64,000 nucleotides of DNA. Origin: Phoronis australis (Eukaryota; Phoronida; Phoronidae). Positions 20,511 to 34,440 of the stretch are shown piece after piece (the stretch's first letter is position 1; every line of letters starts with the position of its first letter). The translations under genes and the position numbers were made by a program. Location of the stretch: positions 436,001 through 500,000 of the forward strand of contig NMRA01000261.1 in assembly GCA_002633005.1 (NCBI GenBank). Reading direction: 5' to 3'. The notes under the pieces are model-generated. The model worked only from the letters and a program-made list of their open reading frames with translations, searched no databases and was not told where the DNA came from.

Positions 20511-23450
20511 TCACATCTTCCGTACCACGGTAAGTGTTATGCAAGAGCAAGGTTGAAAGCGACGTCAAAAATCCTCGTCCGATCATGAAAAAGGCGCTGA
20601 TGTGCAATTTTTCTGCCAGCTAATGCAACACACCGACCGAAAGAATTGATCTTCCCCAGCCCAGCGGATGTTCAGCTGGCGAACTTGGAGCCGCACACTA
20701 GGCCATAGTCCATTCAACTCTAGGAAGCCTAGAAAACCACTTCCGTGGCTACTTTTTGGGGGCAAGATAATTTTGTTGTTTTTAAGGTCATTAAGTACTA
20801 TCTAAAAAGTTCCCAAGGTTTGACTTGCACGTTTTCGAGAAATTGGACCTCAAAAATCAGACTTTTTGCAAAATTTGTGACAGAAAACCAATATTCAAAA
20901 ACCAGCAACACTAGACCATACTGAATGATAATTTGATTGGGTTTTGTTCATGTGAAGTTACTGGATAAGAAAAGTGATGAATATTATGACATTTGGTGGA
21001 AAATGACAAATAGAAGCATAGTACTATATTTTGAGGTACTACCAGAAGAACAATACTAGTGTTAACCATTTGGAACTTGATAAAGATTTGATATCACAAC
21101 CTACATATGAACAACATACATTTCCAACGTTTCTGCAATGAATTCACTGCCGTCACAATTAATTATCATTATCCACATTGCAGTTGATAGTCAACTGCAG
21201 GCTGGAACATACGCCATTCAGTCTGACATCCACGAACATGATAAAATGTAAAAACTTTCCATTAGCCTACAAATTTAAAGTTTTTTTAACACCATAGCAC
21301 ACACTTTTCACGTTTGTTCATCAACTCCATTGTTTATACTTATCATTATTGTCCTTAAAAGTTGTTTCTTGAGACACCATGTTCACAGTCTCGACAGTCA
21401 CACAACTTTGAACATGGCATGCCCGACTTCAAACAAGAGCACACTTTTGTACTACAAACACTCCTTTTATATTTGCAATTAACATTTTTCATGACATTTT
21501 TTGGGGCTAAAGTCAGAGTCATCCAGTCGAAATTCAGACTACACTACTTCAAAAGTCACTCGTTACCAACTGGAGATGGTGCACTGACATGCTGTTGCAA
21601 GGCTCATTTGTGACTGGCATGCTGGTAGTTTGCTTTTTTGGCATGTAACAGCAAACAATCATGATTAGGAGGCAGAGATGATTCCATCACAGATTTCAAC
21701 CTGGATATGAGATAACGTGCTTTGTTAACTGTTAATGAGGAGCTTGCATACAAACTGTTCATTGTCTTCCATGAGTTGACCAGGAAATGCAAAATAATGT
21801 TGAGCCCAATGACAAAGTTTAAAAAATATCTGTTTCATCTAAACACTTCAGCCTTAAATTGTTATAGTAATCCTTTTTACTGAAACAGACAACCAAAATG
21901 CTCTTCACTTTAGCCAACAAGTGAAATTTTATTTTGTTAAGTGCTCAGCAAAAGTGAGCATTAAGAGAAATGAGCAACATTACTAGCATTGATTGCACCG
22001 ACAGTTGCCAATTAAGACACAGAGAAATTTTATCATTCTTAATACCGTAGTTCAGCCTTTGAAAATAGAGGAATGGTCATTTTGGCAATAGTTTTTATAT
22101 GCGCTAACTGCGAAGCGATACCGAAGCTAGTTTACAGTGAAACAACACGTGTAGATGAGTTAAAAGGTCATATATATTATGATAAAAAACTACTACAGAT
22201 ATCGGTAATTACAAAAGTTACATAATATGTTGAACTGTAAAATTCCCAACACAGCTCATGTTTATGCATAAAAGGGTCAGCAAATAGACTTGGAAGTTCA
22301 TAAAGAGTAGAGCTGATCACTCACATGTAGGTAAAAACTACAGCCAGTATCTTTGAGATTGGGACGGCTAATACTGTAAATTTATCGATGATCAAGCAAA
22401 CTAATTCTTTTTTCTCTGTCCTAAACTTAAGATTTGTACCATAGATGTTGGTTTTTTGAATTAAGAATAGGCAGACCTATTTACAAGTTAATGTTTGGAA
22501 ATGGGATAGATTTTCAAGTTTTCTTTTGTTTGTGAAGTTCCCTGTGATGGACTTTGATTTGTGGCAAATGATACATTGCGGTGACAGCACATGTAAATTT
22601 CTTTGAGCAATGTGAAATAGAACTGACAGTGACAATCTCCTTAATTTTCTAGTAGGTTCAACACTGTTTCGTTCATCAGCTTGGTCTTTTCTTTTTTAAG
22701 AGCTGTTTCGATTCGGTACATCCCTGTGTCTTTAATACTGATTGTGATAAAATAGCTCTGTTTTTTACAAAAACTTGAAAACTTCTCAGCAATAATACTT
22801 TTCTTGCATTCAATGTTGATCTATTTGTTTGCAGTAGCCTTAACCACGTAGTATCTGAAAATTCCAGGAGCTCAGAATTATAAGCAGAATCTGAGACACG
22901 AATGCAACAAGGAGCAGACAACTTGCCAGTCTCTTGTGAAGTCGCACACTCATTCAATAATTCATGGTTTCAGCTGAGTCCTAGCTGGCCCAAAACCGTG
23001 CTGTTTGCGGTAGCACAAAATGATCCAGGAACATGACAAGAATTTTACATGTAGGCATATGTATGTCAGTATGACACTTGTCACTTGACTTGGCTTTTCT
23101 CAATTCCAATCTACTGCCTGCTGGTTTATGAGCCTTGACAATTGGTAATTGCCAATTTAGTACTCCAACACCCATCCAAGAATTAACACTTTTCAATGTA
23201 GACAGTAGCTATAAACAAGTTAGCCAAGCCAACAGGATGACATCAGTTGGCTGTCCTCTGATGAATGCTTTCATCATAGACTATAGTACATGGACCGCCA
23301 ACTCCGTATACTTTCAATGGACGAAATCTGTGAGCTTACACACAAGCCCTTACGCAGAATAGTGAATGTTGGCCAAATCCTTTTGTCCACTGACGTCACA
23401 AGCATACTGGCGCCCCCAGTGGAGGCCCTGAGAACTCGTAAACTCAGATC
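20511..23450. other. Intergenic; possible minus-strand relic of a repetitive ORF
   Basis: Mostly AT-rich with no clear gene. The minus-strand frame 22676-22957 (93 codons) contains LLEFSDTTWLRLLQ, which loosely recalls an N-terminal module of uncharacterised repetitive proteins in invertebrate genomes. Similarity is weak and the frame is isolated. Confidence 0.3.
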
Positions 23451-23451
23451 C

Positions 23452-24098
23452 ATTTTCAAGTGTCAAATTCGGAACACGGCGCAATCGTAACGGAACTATG
23501 GCTACATATGTAAGTATAGGATCTCCCGCGATATCCCAGGCGACCGGCAGTGGTGCTGTGCACTACGACTCCGTTTCTGTCGTCTGCTCCACTGTGCAAT
23601 GAAGAAAATAACTTCATTTTTTTAAAGAAAATGGAAGCTGAGTGACGATGAAAAAACAAGCTGCTGGTAAGATGAGATGTGAATTTTAATCGAAGCCTTA
23701 GTGAATCACTCAGAAACTCATAATTCTCTCTTTGTCAAATGTTAACTTAAGACGATTTCCAAAGCAATCGCGTCATTATTGCCAACACGAAAAACGGATT
23801 TGGTCTTTTGGGCAATTGAAGACTATTTTAAATACAACAAATTTGTTACGAACCGATTGCACAAAATATAAAACGTGTAATAAGCATTACAAAAAGAATT
23901 AGGTTTCGCGCGCAAACGCTGTGGACCAGAAACAAGTAGGTCTCGTTGAAACTAATTAAGAGTTCAAATCGTAGTGGTGTAGTACTACAGCTTATTATTT
24001 AAAATGTGGTAAAGCACGCGCGCTCTACAATCGTGATTTGCGCAAATGCTTACAGACAAATGTTGGGCCCCCCTTGTGATATCCTAGATCCGCCACTG
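23452..24098 (-). mobile_element. CAGTGGCGGATC element, minus orientation, 3' truncated
   Basis: Read from 24098 downward it starts CAGTGGCGGATCTAGGATAT and follows the element at 60344-61226 for about 650 bases, including the segment with TTTGTCAAATG and the CAGTGGAGCAGACGACAG-like block. Homology stops near 23452, and the distal terminal repeat found in the other copy is missing. About 35 extra bases and substitutions have destroyed the tRNA-like B box of the other copy. Confidence 0.82.
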
Positions 24099-24103
24099 AT
24101 CTG

Positions 24104-26199
24104 CAAAGCAGTATTACTGATACATGGCTGAACGTCTTCCAGTCCATCTACACCTGTATACCAACTTCTCTGTGAGTTTCGATCCCTGTTCCGAACTACC
24201 TCCGGTGATGGGTCGCCAGCGCTGATCAAGCCCCATCTGGGAACAGGTGTTGCTGGTATTACTTAATTCAAATCCAATTGCACGTCATCTCAGCTGCTTC
24301 AGCAGCATCTCGTATCAGTCTTCTCTCAGTTGTCTCTGGAAAGCCAATGTTCCTTTTCAGGTTTATGTTTGATGTGGCTGGAAATTCGCTGCTGCCCACT
24401 GTACCTCCACTGCACTAACATGTCTAGCCATTGCTGGCACAGTTACTCCTTAGGACTTCGTATTAGTTAACTGCTTCTTTTTATTGGTCTCCTTAACTAA
24501 AAAGGTACGTTTATAGTTCTGTTAATACCGCTTGGTACGTTGTATCAGAGTACTGCACTATGTCAGCTCTCGGAAATTACTGAGCAACAGGCTGTGGTGC
24601 CTGTGTCATCAAGTCGACTGCAGTCTTCCAATCGTCTGCATTATAAATAATCCCTTTAGGTGACGCCTTCGCTCGTCGTTAGGCTGGTTTGTCGATCTTC
24701 CTAAGTTTGACAAGCGTGACTGCTTGCTCTTTGATATTGGGCCCAGTTCTTCTAATTTATTCGTATTTGTATTTGCTATTACCTTGAGTACTGGTTTGGT
24801 ACCACGTATACCGACGGCTGGGTGTAAGACGGCAGCATATGCTCCAAACTGCACCACTTGGTAGCGAGAATATCTTAAGGTTATTGGGTATACTTTACCC
24901 CTTTTTTGTTCCGTTTAACCTATTCCCAAAATTTTAATCTGGTTACCTCATCTGAAAAGGTTCTACGGGATGGATCTTGCATTCCATTCAGTTTTGGGCT
25001 CCAGTGCCCGGTTGTATGAAGCACTTCCGAATAGGCTCTCAACTAAGTTCTCTAAATCTTTTGTATATTTGTTTCGTTGCATTCGCACAGGTGTAGTATT
25101 TTTATCATTTTACCTTTATTATAAACTCTTCTTTGGCTAATGACATTCTTTAATGATATAAGTGGAAACTGAGCCCTTAATTCAGTCAAAAAAAATAGGA
25201 ACTTAGTCCTTAAATTAGGGGCGTTGCGTTTAAAGATCCCTTACTTATTTTCAAGAATTTTGAAGATTCAACAAAAACTTGACTCTAGATTTGTATCAAA
25301 GCCAAAAATTGACTTACAAATGGTTAACATGAGCTTCATGGCCAATATGAAAAGTCCCGACTCTGCTCAATCCGTCGTTATCCCCTTCCGAGGTTCTTGC
25401 TGTGATGGTGCAGACTGTCAACCCCTTCATGGTACAGGAAGAGAAATACTGAATCAACACGGCTGCAACAGAGTCTGACTGGTTAACTGAATGTGATATA
25501 GACCTCTAGGTCATACCTAAAACACCATGCTTAGATTCTCTTTTTCTGCTCTCGCCTGGTGAATCAATTCGGACATCCGACTGTGTTGTGTTTCAAACAA
25601 CCCGAGGACCTGGGACGTCACTCCACTGGTTAGTTAATTGTTGATATGCATGTTGCCGATTACGAAATGCGTGCATGTAATTCTGATGGAAAAGATGGAG
25701 GGAAATATCTTGCCCTCGATAATGAGTAGTAACAACACATTGCATATGCAAAGATAGCTCATTGACCTTTAACTGACAGCTACTCGTATTCACCTTCACA
25801 AAAGCACTTAAAAGGGTACCAAATCCAGTTTTGGCCTGTTGACAGCGACTTTTCCACCGAGCTCTCTAAACTAAAATAATGCTCTGTAATCCTCATCAAC
25901 CCTCAAAAGTTGGTAGCAAATTTTAAAACTCCTGAAAAAGGCAGCTGAACGGGTCTGCACAACCTATGCTTTAGACGACAACTGGATAGAATTGTCACCA
26001 ATGTCCATTCTTTGACAGACAAACGACTATGTTGCACTGAGAGTATGAGAGAACGAAAACTGATGACTGAAATCACCTTTTAAATAAACTGCCCCACAGT
26101 GTGAATCTTGTGTATTGTCTTAGGGCCAGCGCAGACGGAGAGCTTCCGTATGCCGTGAAAATACGGTCTTTTCCTAGCTTACGCGTCGGGGCGGTAACA
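24104..26199. other. Intergenic, no gene recognised
   Basis: Short open frames only, on both strands; none carries a motif I recognise. Confidence 0.4.
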
Positions 26200-26708
26200 C
26201 CGTGAATAATACGCTTACAAGGAAGTCACGCATTTCTGAAGATATGCGGGATTTTCACCGCTCGTTCTTCTGAGCGGCGTGTACCAGGATCAAAGAGAGC
26301 GCGGACCCGGAATCACTGAGGTACAATTGTGATGACCGCATTGTCCGATGCGAGCAAGACCCAATTAAATGTTATTATCTGACTACAAACTGTATTAGAC
26401 ATCTCTGACTGTACATAATGGCGATTTTTAAAAATGCACTAGTAACCACTAATTTTCGTTATAAACGAACAACAGTATTCAGCTGGAAAAAACAACAAAG
26501 TACGGTTTTCGATTTTTAAAAATTGATGAACTAATAATCTAAAAACTACGACCATTGGGTACGATTGAACATAAACTACCGTTCGTATTGATATACTCGG
26601 TGAATATACATACGCTGATCAGAGTTGACAATATCACATGGATTCGTTTTTTAATATTCTTTCAATCTCGTTTAATCAGATTTTTGACCAGGAAACAGTT
26701 GTACTTAA

Positions 26709-29143
26709 AGGAGCGTGCCACCCAAAAAACAACCCAATTTGTATCAAGTTAGATCGAGTAGTTCCACTCCATAACGACACGTACGGTTGCGTTACCTGAC
26801 ACTTGACGGCAGACGGAGGTGTTGAAATTATCCAATGGCGTCATCGGTTTCAGACGCAGTCTTTTCAGCAGTTCACAACACGTACGGGTTACTGGTGTCA
26901 GCTCATCGCTTGAAGTCATCATTTAACACCAATAAATCATCAAACTTTGATGTAAAACCCTTGAAAATACACCGAGTTCTTATAAAAACGTGTTGTTTTA
27001 TTTCACTCTTACGCCGGATTTATTGGTATTTAGACACACCGTAGCCTACAAAGTTCGGGAGGCATAAGGTCCGTAGCAGGAGTTTGGGGTATGTTCGGAG
27101 ATAATTTCGAAGTATTTTCCGTGAGATTCAGACACGAGATCTGTGTTGTTTAGACTTGTGATTTTTGAGTTCTAAACACAAAACGCTTGTTATCCTGGCC
27201 ATTGGCTCGGAGCCCGATCAGGCCCATCGCGACCGGCCGGATTGACTCCGCCGTTATCCCGGCCAGCGGCTCGGAAACTGATCAGGAATCACGAACACAA
27301 ACCAGCGAAAGTTCAGTGGAAACTAAACTTCCAGTCAAAAAATACTATGTTAGTTAGCCAAAGTAATGTGCACGGTGATTATGTTGGTGAATTAGCCACG
27401 AAACTGCAAATCTACTTACTCGTCGGGGGGCCGCGAATTCAGGTTCCGCTTTGGCCACAGCACCGTCAGGACAGAAGTTGTACATTGAAAATCATTATTT
27501 GAGTAACGTAAATGTAAATAAAGATTCCCCTAACACCTGGCCGTGGGATGGAAATCGAGTTGTTTCACAACAGTTTCTGCCAGCAAACACTAAATTACCA
27601 TGATCTCATACGGCCTAGGTGTCCCGTCAATTAGTTTTATTGCACCTAAAGCCGGTAACGCAGTGATTTATTCATGGCTGGCTTCTCAAATCATTTGCAC
27701 TCACGAACACTCCAATTAAGGCATTACAAATTGCATCTAATGAGCCAGACTTTGTTTCAGTTTTATATATTAAGTATTGGTTAGGGTGAGAATAATTCAT
27801 TTTGAAACAGAACGCTCAGTACTAAACGCCAACATGGCAACTCGCAATCCCGACTTGGGACGAGCTAGAGCTCGATCAGTCCCGACTTCGCAGGTGGATC
27901 GTTAAGTTTTACAGGCTATCAATACGAACAGGAATACAGTGATGAAGAGGCGCCGTGAACAAGCTCAGACAACGGAAAGTATGGAGTTATTTGGTAAGCC
28001 GGCATTCGTCAGGCACTGTCGACGTCTGCAGGCCACAGACACGGAGATGTTTCACGGCCTCATACTTGCTATTTACAGCGTACATTTCATTCTTCACTAC
28101 CATGAGCCACTTCCTAAGCATTTCGGACTCTCGAGGAAGTAAAAGAAAAACGATATACCCGCTTTCCTCGCAGCTGCTTAGTTTGGACAAGCGGGAACGA
28201 TGCACCGCAACATAGCGGCATTCACTCTGCATATGAGCCACTGACGTCGATAGCGTCGTTTCTCACCTTCCTCACAGGTTAACGCGACACCTCTTGGCAA
28301 GGTAAGGTCGACTGTATGCAAGGCGATGTGGATATAGACCGATTAAGACTGCAAAAAAGACTAATTACATGTAAATCGGGTGGCATTCTCCTTTAACCCG
28401 TGTTGTGTGAACTTCTGAACACTGAGAGTGCGTGTGAAACCAATTACGTCATTGGATAATTTCAACACCTCCGTCTGCCGTCATGTGTCAGGTAGGTGTG
28501 GGGTAGTCGCGCCAGCACGCAGGTATCACTAAATTTTCCTTGTTAAATTTTTTACACCGGCGTTTCTGATTAGCTAGTCGAATTCTCAACAGGCAGCACT
28601 TTACGCGAACAAACTGGCATGACTGATGGACTGAAGTTTAATTGTGGTCTGTTGTACAGGCAAATCGGTGCTTAAAATTTATGTTCAGGAAATGTGAAGC
28701 CTAGAAATTGTGATTGCGCCTTTTCGGAATGCATCTTTTTACTGTCGATGACTTTTGTTTACGATAGTGTCCTGCATTCATACAGTATGAATAACACACC
28801 GGTTAAATCGACCACTTTTTGTGGAGTGTTTATTGTACATGTATGTGCTTGAAGCACGCGGCTATTAAACATCACTGCAGAAACGAAATAGTTGCTGCGA
28901 CGCCACTTGCATGATAAGGCTAAAAATAGTTCACAGTCCGCCGTTTTTTCACGGTGTTGTAAAGCTAACCAATGACTGCCGAAGTTACATCGACCAATGC
29001 TAAAGCGCGTGCCAGTGCGTGATACCTGCGTGCTGGCTGGGCTAAGCACGCAAGGAACCAGCAAGACGAACCTGCCGTTATCGAGTAGAACTACTCGATC
29101 TAAATTGATACAAAATAGGTTGTTTTTTGGGTGGCATTCTCCT
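26709..29143. mobile_element. 2.4-kb TTAA-flanked foldback transposon
   Basis: Flanked by TTAA at 26705-26708 and 29144-29147; the empty copy at 47802-47805 has a single TTAA. Ends are AGGAGCGTGCCACCCAAAAA and, on the other strand, AGGAGAATGCCACCCAAAAA. The inverted arms extend about 200 bases (26709-26905 against 28400-28494 plus 29067-29143), with the right arm split by another insertion. TTAA duplication is typical of piggyBac and Kolobok elements; no transposase is visible. A second AGGAGAATGCCACCC end next to TTAA at 28393-28396 shows a further, truncated relative nested in the right arm. Confidence 0.88.
28495..29066. mobile_element. Nested TIR element, copy A (left end damaged)
   Basis: Matches the element at 36764-37365 over most of its length, including ACTGGCATGACTGATGGA, ACACCGGTTAAATCG and the terminal CCAGCACGCAGGTATCAC / GTGATACCTGCGTGCTGG pair. 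It splits the right arm of the TTAA foldback, so it is younger than that element. The outer part of its left terminal repeat is lost. Confidence 0.8.
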
Positions 29144-29834
29144 TTAAATTGTGCCCACTTAAATTTGTTTATTACTGACAAAGAGCTAGAATAGTTATAT
29201 AGTCAGTGCCACCAAAATTGTCCAGAGATTCCAATTCTTCAGTTTGGTTATCACCATATTTGCACTTTTGTATATATTTTCGGATTTGAATTCTAAAGAA
29301 GATTAAACTTTAATGAAATGTTTAGTGCACCTGTAATGTGGAAAGTTTAGGGATGGGCTCACAATGAACTAAACTAATTAAGTTTCGCTGGCGATCAAAA
29401 TCTACAAATGTTTTGGCAAGTTTAAAACTTAGATGAAAAGTTATCAACCCGTTCCAGGTAAAAAAAAACAAGTGGGAAGAAGCATTAAAAATTAAATAAA
29501 GAAAACCAATTCGAAACATATCGTTCCTTTGGGAAGTGGCCCTTTGGGAAGATAAACACAAGTTAACCTTTTTAGTTATTTTGTAATATTTATAATGTAC
29601 CAAGTTAAAATTACTCTCGAGAGTTGCAGGGTGTAACCCTGCAAATGTCAGAGAAAACCAAATTGGGGGTACTATCAACAACCATTGTTGAGACCCTAAT
29701 GCTAGCAAGTACCTTTCCACTTCATTAGCTCAGATCTACTTCAATACAAAGGGCGTGCTGAATAGGCATCGTAAAAGTTGTCTGGGGCTCAGGGAATTAG
29801 AGCGGTCACCAGTGTAAGCGAGAAATTCTCCACT

Positions 29835-32800
29835 ATGTAGAGATGAATGCCTCAATTGTTGGACTTCTTTCATCTTTACGCTTTTATAGTATGAGGGCGA
29901 GGTGAGCTTAGCCGGTTGCCTTAGCTAATGAAAATCATCCGATAGTTCCGACAAACTAGCACAAGTAGACGCGTAAATATGCTCTCATTTGCCGTTCAGA
30001 CATACGCCAGGCCTTGAAAATTTGCGTTTTTTTAACAAAAACTGGTTTTCGTGCGAAGTTCGCTTCTTGTCATCAATTTTTTAAGCGATGCAGAAGGCCA
30101 GGAGTCAATTGAAACATATAGCCGACTGTCGTATGAAAAAGTTAATGTTGTAATAAAACTTACAGTTCTCCACCAGTCCACGACCACTCCTCAAGTGAAA
30201 ACAATTTTCCCATTTATTTCCTACCGCCTGTTATTAAGTTTCACGAACCGTGTATCCTAAAAATCCGTAGTCTGTGTAGCTACAAAATTGTCTTGATAGC
30301 CAGTCTGAATGGTTGAGCCTTGGCGAAGCCATAGAAGTTTGGGTTATTGCACAGTTGACGACTAGGAAACTGTCTTCACGACATTAGACACCAATTAAGT
30401 TTTCTTGGAGGCCACTGGTGGCCTGGTGCATAGAAAAAGGAATACACGAGTCCTGTCAGAGAGGCGCGTTTCCGTAAATCACATATGCTGTCACTCACAT
30501 TTGTTCAATATATTTGATTGATAGCCTGATGTCGTGGTTTTTTCAGAAACTAATCTGCGTGATGGAAGGATATACCACTGATTTCGGGTCAAATGTAAAC
30601 AGTCGCTTAATGACTTAACCATCAAATTTTAACTTCATTTCTTTCATTTGAGAACCACTCTTAATGTTTAGCACAATGATAATAAGGCCTTTTGAGCACG
30701 GCCAGCAAGTGTGATATTAGCAACATGAAACAGGCCCCATGGAGCTAGCGGACTTTCAGAAGCGACTGAAGTCACAACTTATATCGTTGGAAGGAAGCTA
30801 ATGGGTCGGAAACAAAACAGGGGCTCTGACCGGGCCGCTAAACCCAATGTGGGTGGTTGTAGCCTAATGATACGGCGAGAAGGTTCATCTTCGAATTCTA
30901 CGACAGTCGGTTAGTTATCATCCGAGCTCTTCAAGAACCACATATATTGTCTTGGCTCGTGTATTCTGACTAGGCCTACCTCGGTGGCAAAACGGACCCC
31001 AAATCACTTGGGTGATTGCTGATAACGGTAATGGGTCATGTTATGCCAGCCAATAGGTCTGGCCTAATTAAACGTGCATCTCACGAATCTCATGATTCCA
31101 ATAAATGTGACCATGTTATATGAATTTTGAGTATGAAAATTATTTGTAGTGTAGCGTAACAAACAACTAAAATTGATATGAGTTGAAACTGGAAAATTAA
31201 ACCCAGTCCACCCTACAAATTTATGTTGAGCAGAGCACACTAAAATAGTTTTCATCAGAAAAACTTTCCCTCGGGAACTCCACAGAATGTCCAATATTCT
31301 CCTGCCGAAATGAGAACATGCGTTTACCCACTGACACCTTTAAAAGGCTCCCCCTAAATAAATAGTCAGTTAACTATGAAGATGAAAACAGATTTACCAC
31401 AACAGGAAATTGAATAGTTTGCTTATTTCAGTGCCATTCAACATTCCCATGTATTTGTATGGTTTAGAGAAAATCCGTGAGGTCTACAAAGTCAACTAAT
31501 GCGTAAATTTGTCATCGGAAATAAAGATACAGAGCTGAGCCACTGAAACAGCAGTATAACATCTGCTTAGATATGTTTGCGGCAGGCTGAGGCAAAGTCT
31601 CGAATGCTAGTAGACGTTTTCCTCTTTCACAGAAGCTGAAATTATCAAGAAATGACAAGATAACTGAAAATATAATACTGTTATACTACAACAAAAATCC
31701 AACGATTAAATGACAGTAATTCAGCAAAAATAGTTTTCTTCCTGCAGAAAGCGAACCTAACTATCAAAGTGTATTGATCACATTTGTTTTTGGCCAAAAT
31801 ATGAGTACGAATTAATTACAATAAACCGAAACATTGAAGTATTTGGTTTCAGGAACACAAGTTATCCTGTTAATACTTGCACTCGTGTTTCTTTTTCGAA
31901 TAATGACACTAATCATGGCACAACTTGGTGGGGACGGACAGTCATGCACCGTTCAAACCCAAAACAAAACATCATTGTCGTGAATAAAATCCACAATATT
32001 GTGACCAAACTGCACTGTGGGAAAGGGGGAGTCATCTGTATTCGAACGTTTTGGTACATAATCGAGTTGATGCCGCCCAACGGCCGCTGGTGTGAACTGC
32101 ACCTGTTGATCGCAGTGCCCTCATACGATCGAAATCATCAAAGGCACATTCACGCAACATCTAAAAGCAAAAAGAAAGTATTTGCGACAGATTAGGGGAA
32201 TGAATATATTTTGCTTTTAGCTTGGCTTGCTTATTCTGACATATATTTTCGAGCCCCAATTTTAGCTGACCGTGCTTTTATGGACCATAAGCACAATTTC
32301 TTGTTCAGTCATTCTCCGTAAATCGTTGATCTGCACATAAACTAATCTAAGCTCATCGAAAATCAAACACCATTTTCCAATATTCATTAGTAACGAATAT
32401 TGCCCGTTTGTGGACCAAGAAGGTGGGCGATCACAGTGGTTACATTTTACCGGGCCCTGATTGGCCGGAATTAACATGTTGATTGACATGTCAAAATTAT
32501 CCATTATTTCATCACTTAACAACACTCTCTCAATCGCTCATTGTAGTCGTGTGTACACGTACATTTACGTATTGATTAAAGGGAACAGTGCATATTTTCC
32601 CCGCTCTTTGCTTCGTAACGTGAGGTAAATTTCACTTGAGGCAGCCAGCTCAGCTTGTAGCTTTCCAGCAGGTCGTCTGTACTGGTACGGCCTTAAGTGT
32701 CCTAGACGTTATAATCCATGTGCTGATTTCAATGTTATGCAGGATCGTACCGAAAAGTGTGTGTGTTTAGCTAAATGTCTACAAATCTACCAATTTTAGC

Positions 32801-34070
32801 TCAGTAAAAGTTTTAACTCAATTTGCCTTTATTTGGATCATGTCTTCTTAGTAAAAGTAAAATTTACGAAAAAGGACAGAAACATTCATAGCAAAACAAC
32901 GGCATAAATAACATGCTCAAATTACGCTTGACATAAATGCTCCAGATGCAACCTCAAAAATGTTGCTGCAGTTTTCTAAATTATCATTTCGGTTTTTGCT
33001 TTACCCAACTTTATCCAGATTTTTCCATGAAAATCGTAAAAGACAGCTGTTTCTGAAGGTTTTTCAAAAACCATATCATCAGAAAGTTCTGTGTGAATCC
33101 GATCTACCATTTCTGAGAAACAATGTTCCAAAGTTATTAAAAAAATTTGTAGGGTTCTACATAACCTTTAACTCATCAGAATTGTTCGCAAGTGTATTAG
33201 CTCCTCCAAGGCAACTATCGTCATCCTGTGTTGGAATTGTAATTGGTTGCAATGAATCCCATGGAACTCCCCCTGCTGGCCATTTAGGTCTACTGTCTTG
33301 GCGACTGAATCTTACCTGCTGTGAGAATAAGGAACTTAATGGGATCTGGATTGAACCAGTGAAAAATCTTGTCACTTTTCTCCAACTAGGAACCATTTCT
33401 AATCTGAGAAAAGAACAAGACGAGATCTATCTCACACTAAAAGTAAATTGCCTAAATTAAAAGTTACTTTTGACAGAAGGTAGACCTTTTTTCGAGACAG
33501 AATCAAATAAATTTTTATCTCGTTTTCTTTGACGCCATTTTACTTATCTTGGTAATGTTCCGTAGACTACGTTTCTTGCGAGAAGAACAAGAACTCGCAA
33601 GACTTCGCAAAATCACGCACGTGAAAAGGCCGCAAGAATAATGTCCACTCTCCTTGTGCGGTGTTCCTATAACACTTTTGTATCACAGATGACAGCCGAG
33701 GGTAATTGGCTAAGGATGAGGGAAGAGGAATCCTTTTAATAACTTGTGGTTCTGTGTATGTGTTGAGGCTTGAGTAGCTGCGCACGTAGTAATGACCGAG
33801 GAGGAGTCTTACTGCACAAAAAACAAAGGGTTCCAGGGTTTTCTAATATGACACTGCATGCAGTTTTGTAATGTATCACGAAAAAAGTGGATGAGCTATA
33901 ATCACTCCAAGGCAGGGTTAGTTCTAAAGACGTGTACAACATTCGCACCTTAACCAACCACGGTAGTAGAACATTTCACCACTCTGCTACCAAACTATAC
34001 GTGCAGCCTTAAAGAACACACAAAATGTAACCGCTCTTAAAGGAAAGTTTAAACAATTCTCCCTTCTTAA
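29835..34070. other. Intergenic, no gene recognised
   Basis: The longest open frame (32960-33460, plus strand, 166 codons) has no recognisable domain, no clear splice context and a T-rich start. I see no repeats with clear ends here. Confidence 0.4.
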
Positions 34071-34319
34071 TTGTATATACGACGATTTATACTTTATTTG
34101 TACGATTTTAAGATCTTTTTTAAAATTTATTTTGCGTGTATTACTATTTATTTCATTTTAATTTACTTGCTAGATAATTTATGTATGCATTTCATGATTC
34201 TTCTACACGTCTCTCTTATTTCCAATGTTTTTGCTTTATTTGTCATTTATCGGCGAATGTTTTATTGTTTAATTTCTTTGTTACGGAATATTTGTTTCGT
34301 GTCTTTCACTTATTGCTCT

Positions 34320-34440
34320 AGGGTTTTATGTATTTATTTTTGTACATTATTTTAAGTGAGCCCTGTGGGAGAACAGTGAATATTACTGAACAGACTATCC
34401 ACTATATTTAAAGATTTCAAATTATTTCAATACAACGGTC
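34320..34440 (+). mobile_element. Possible LINE 3' tail
   Basis: A T-rich tract ends in GAGCCCTGTGGGAGAACAGT and GAATATTACTGAACAG, then an A/T-rich tail. The layout recalls 3' ends of CR1/L2-type retrotransposons. There is no adjacent coding sequence, so this is only suggestive. Confidence 0.25.

Larger units (their letters stand above)
26200..29834. mobile_element. Dispersed repeat (copy 1), interrupted by nested insertions
   Basis: 26200-26708 and 29144-29834 match, in order, the uninterrupted copy at 47327-48511, starting at ACCGTGAATAATACGCTTAC and ending at AGCGAGAAATTCTCCAC. The 2.4 kb between them is a later insertion (see 26709-29143). The left edge may extend further left in this copy. 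No coding domain is recognised. Confidence 0.85.

Noticed and set aside
32960-33460. 166-codon plus-strand frame
   Set aside because: No recognisable domain, signal or splice context. Chance frames of this size are expected in 64 kb read in six frames, but expression data could revive it.
34071-34355. Hydrophobic 94-codon frame resembling a membrane protein
   Set aside because: T-rich low-complexity DNA gives Phe/Leu/Ile codons by composition.
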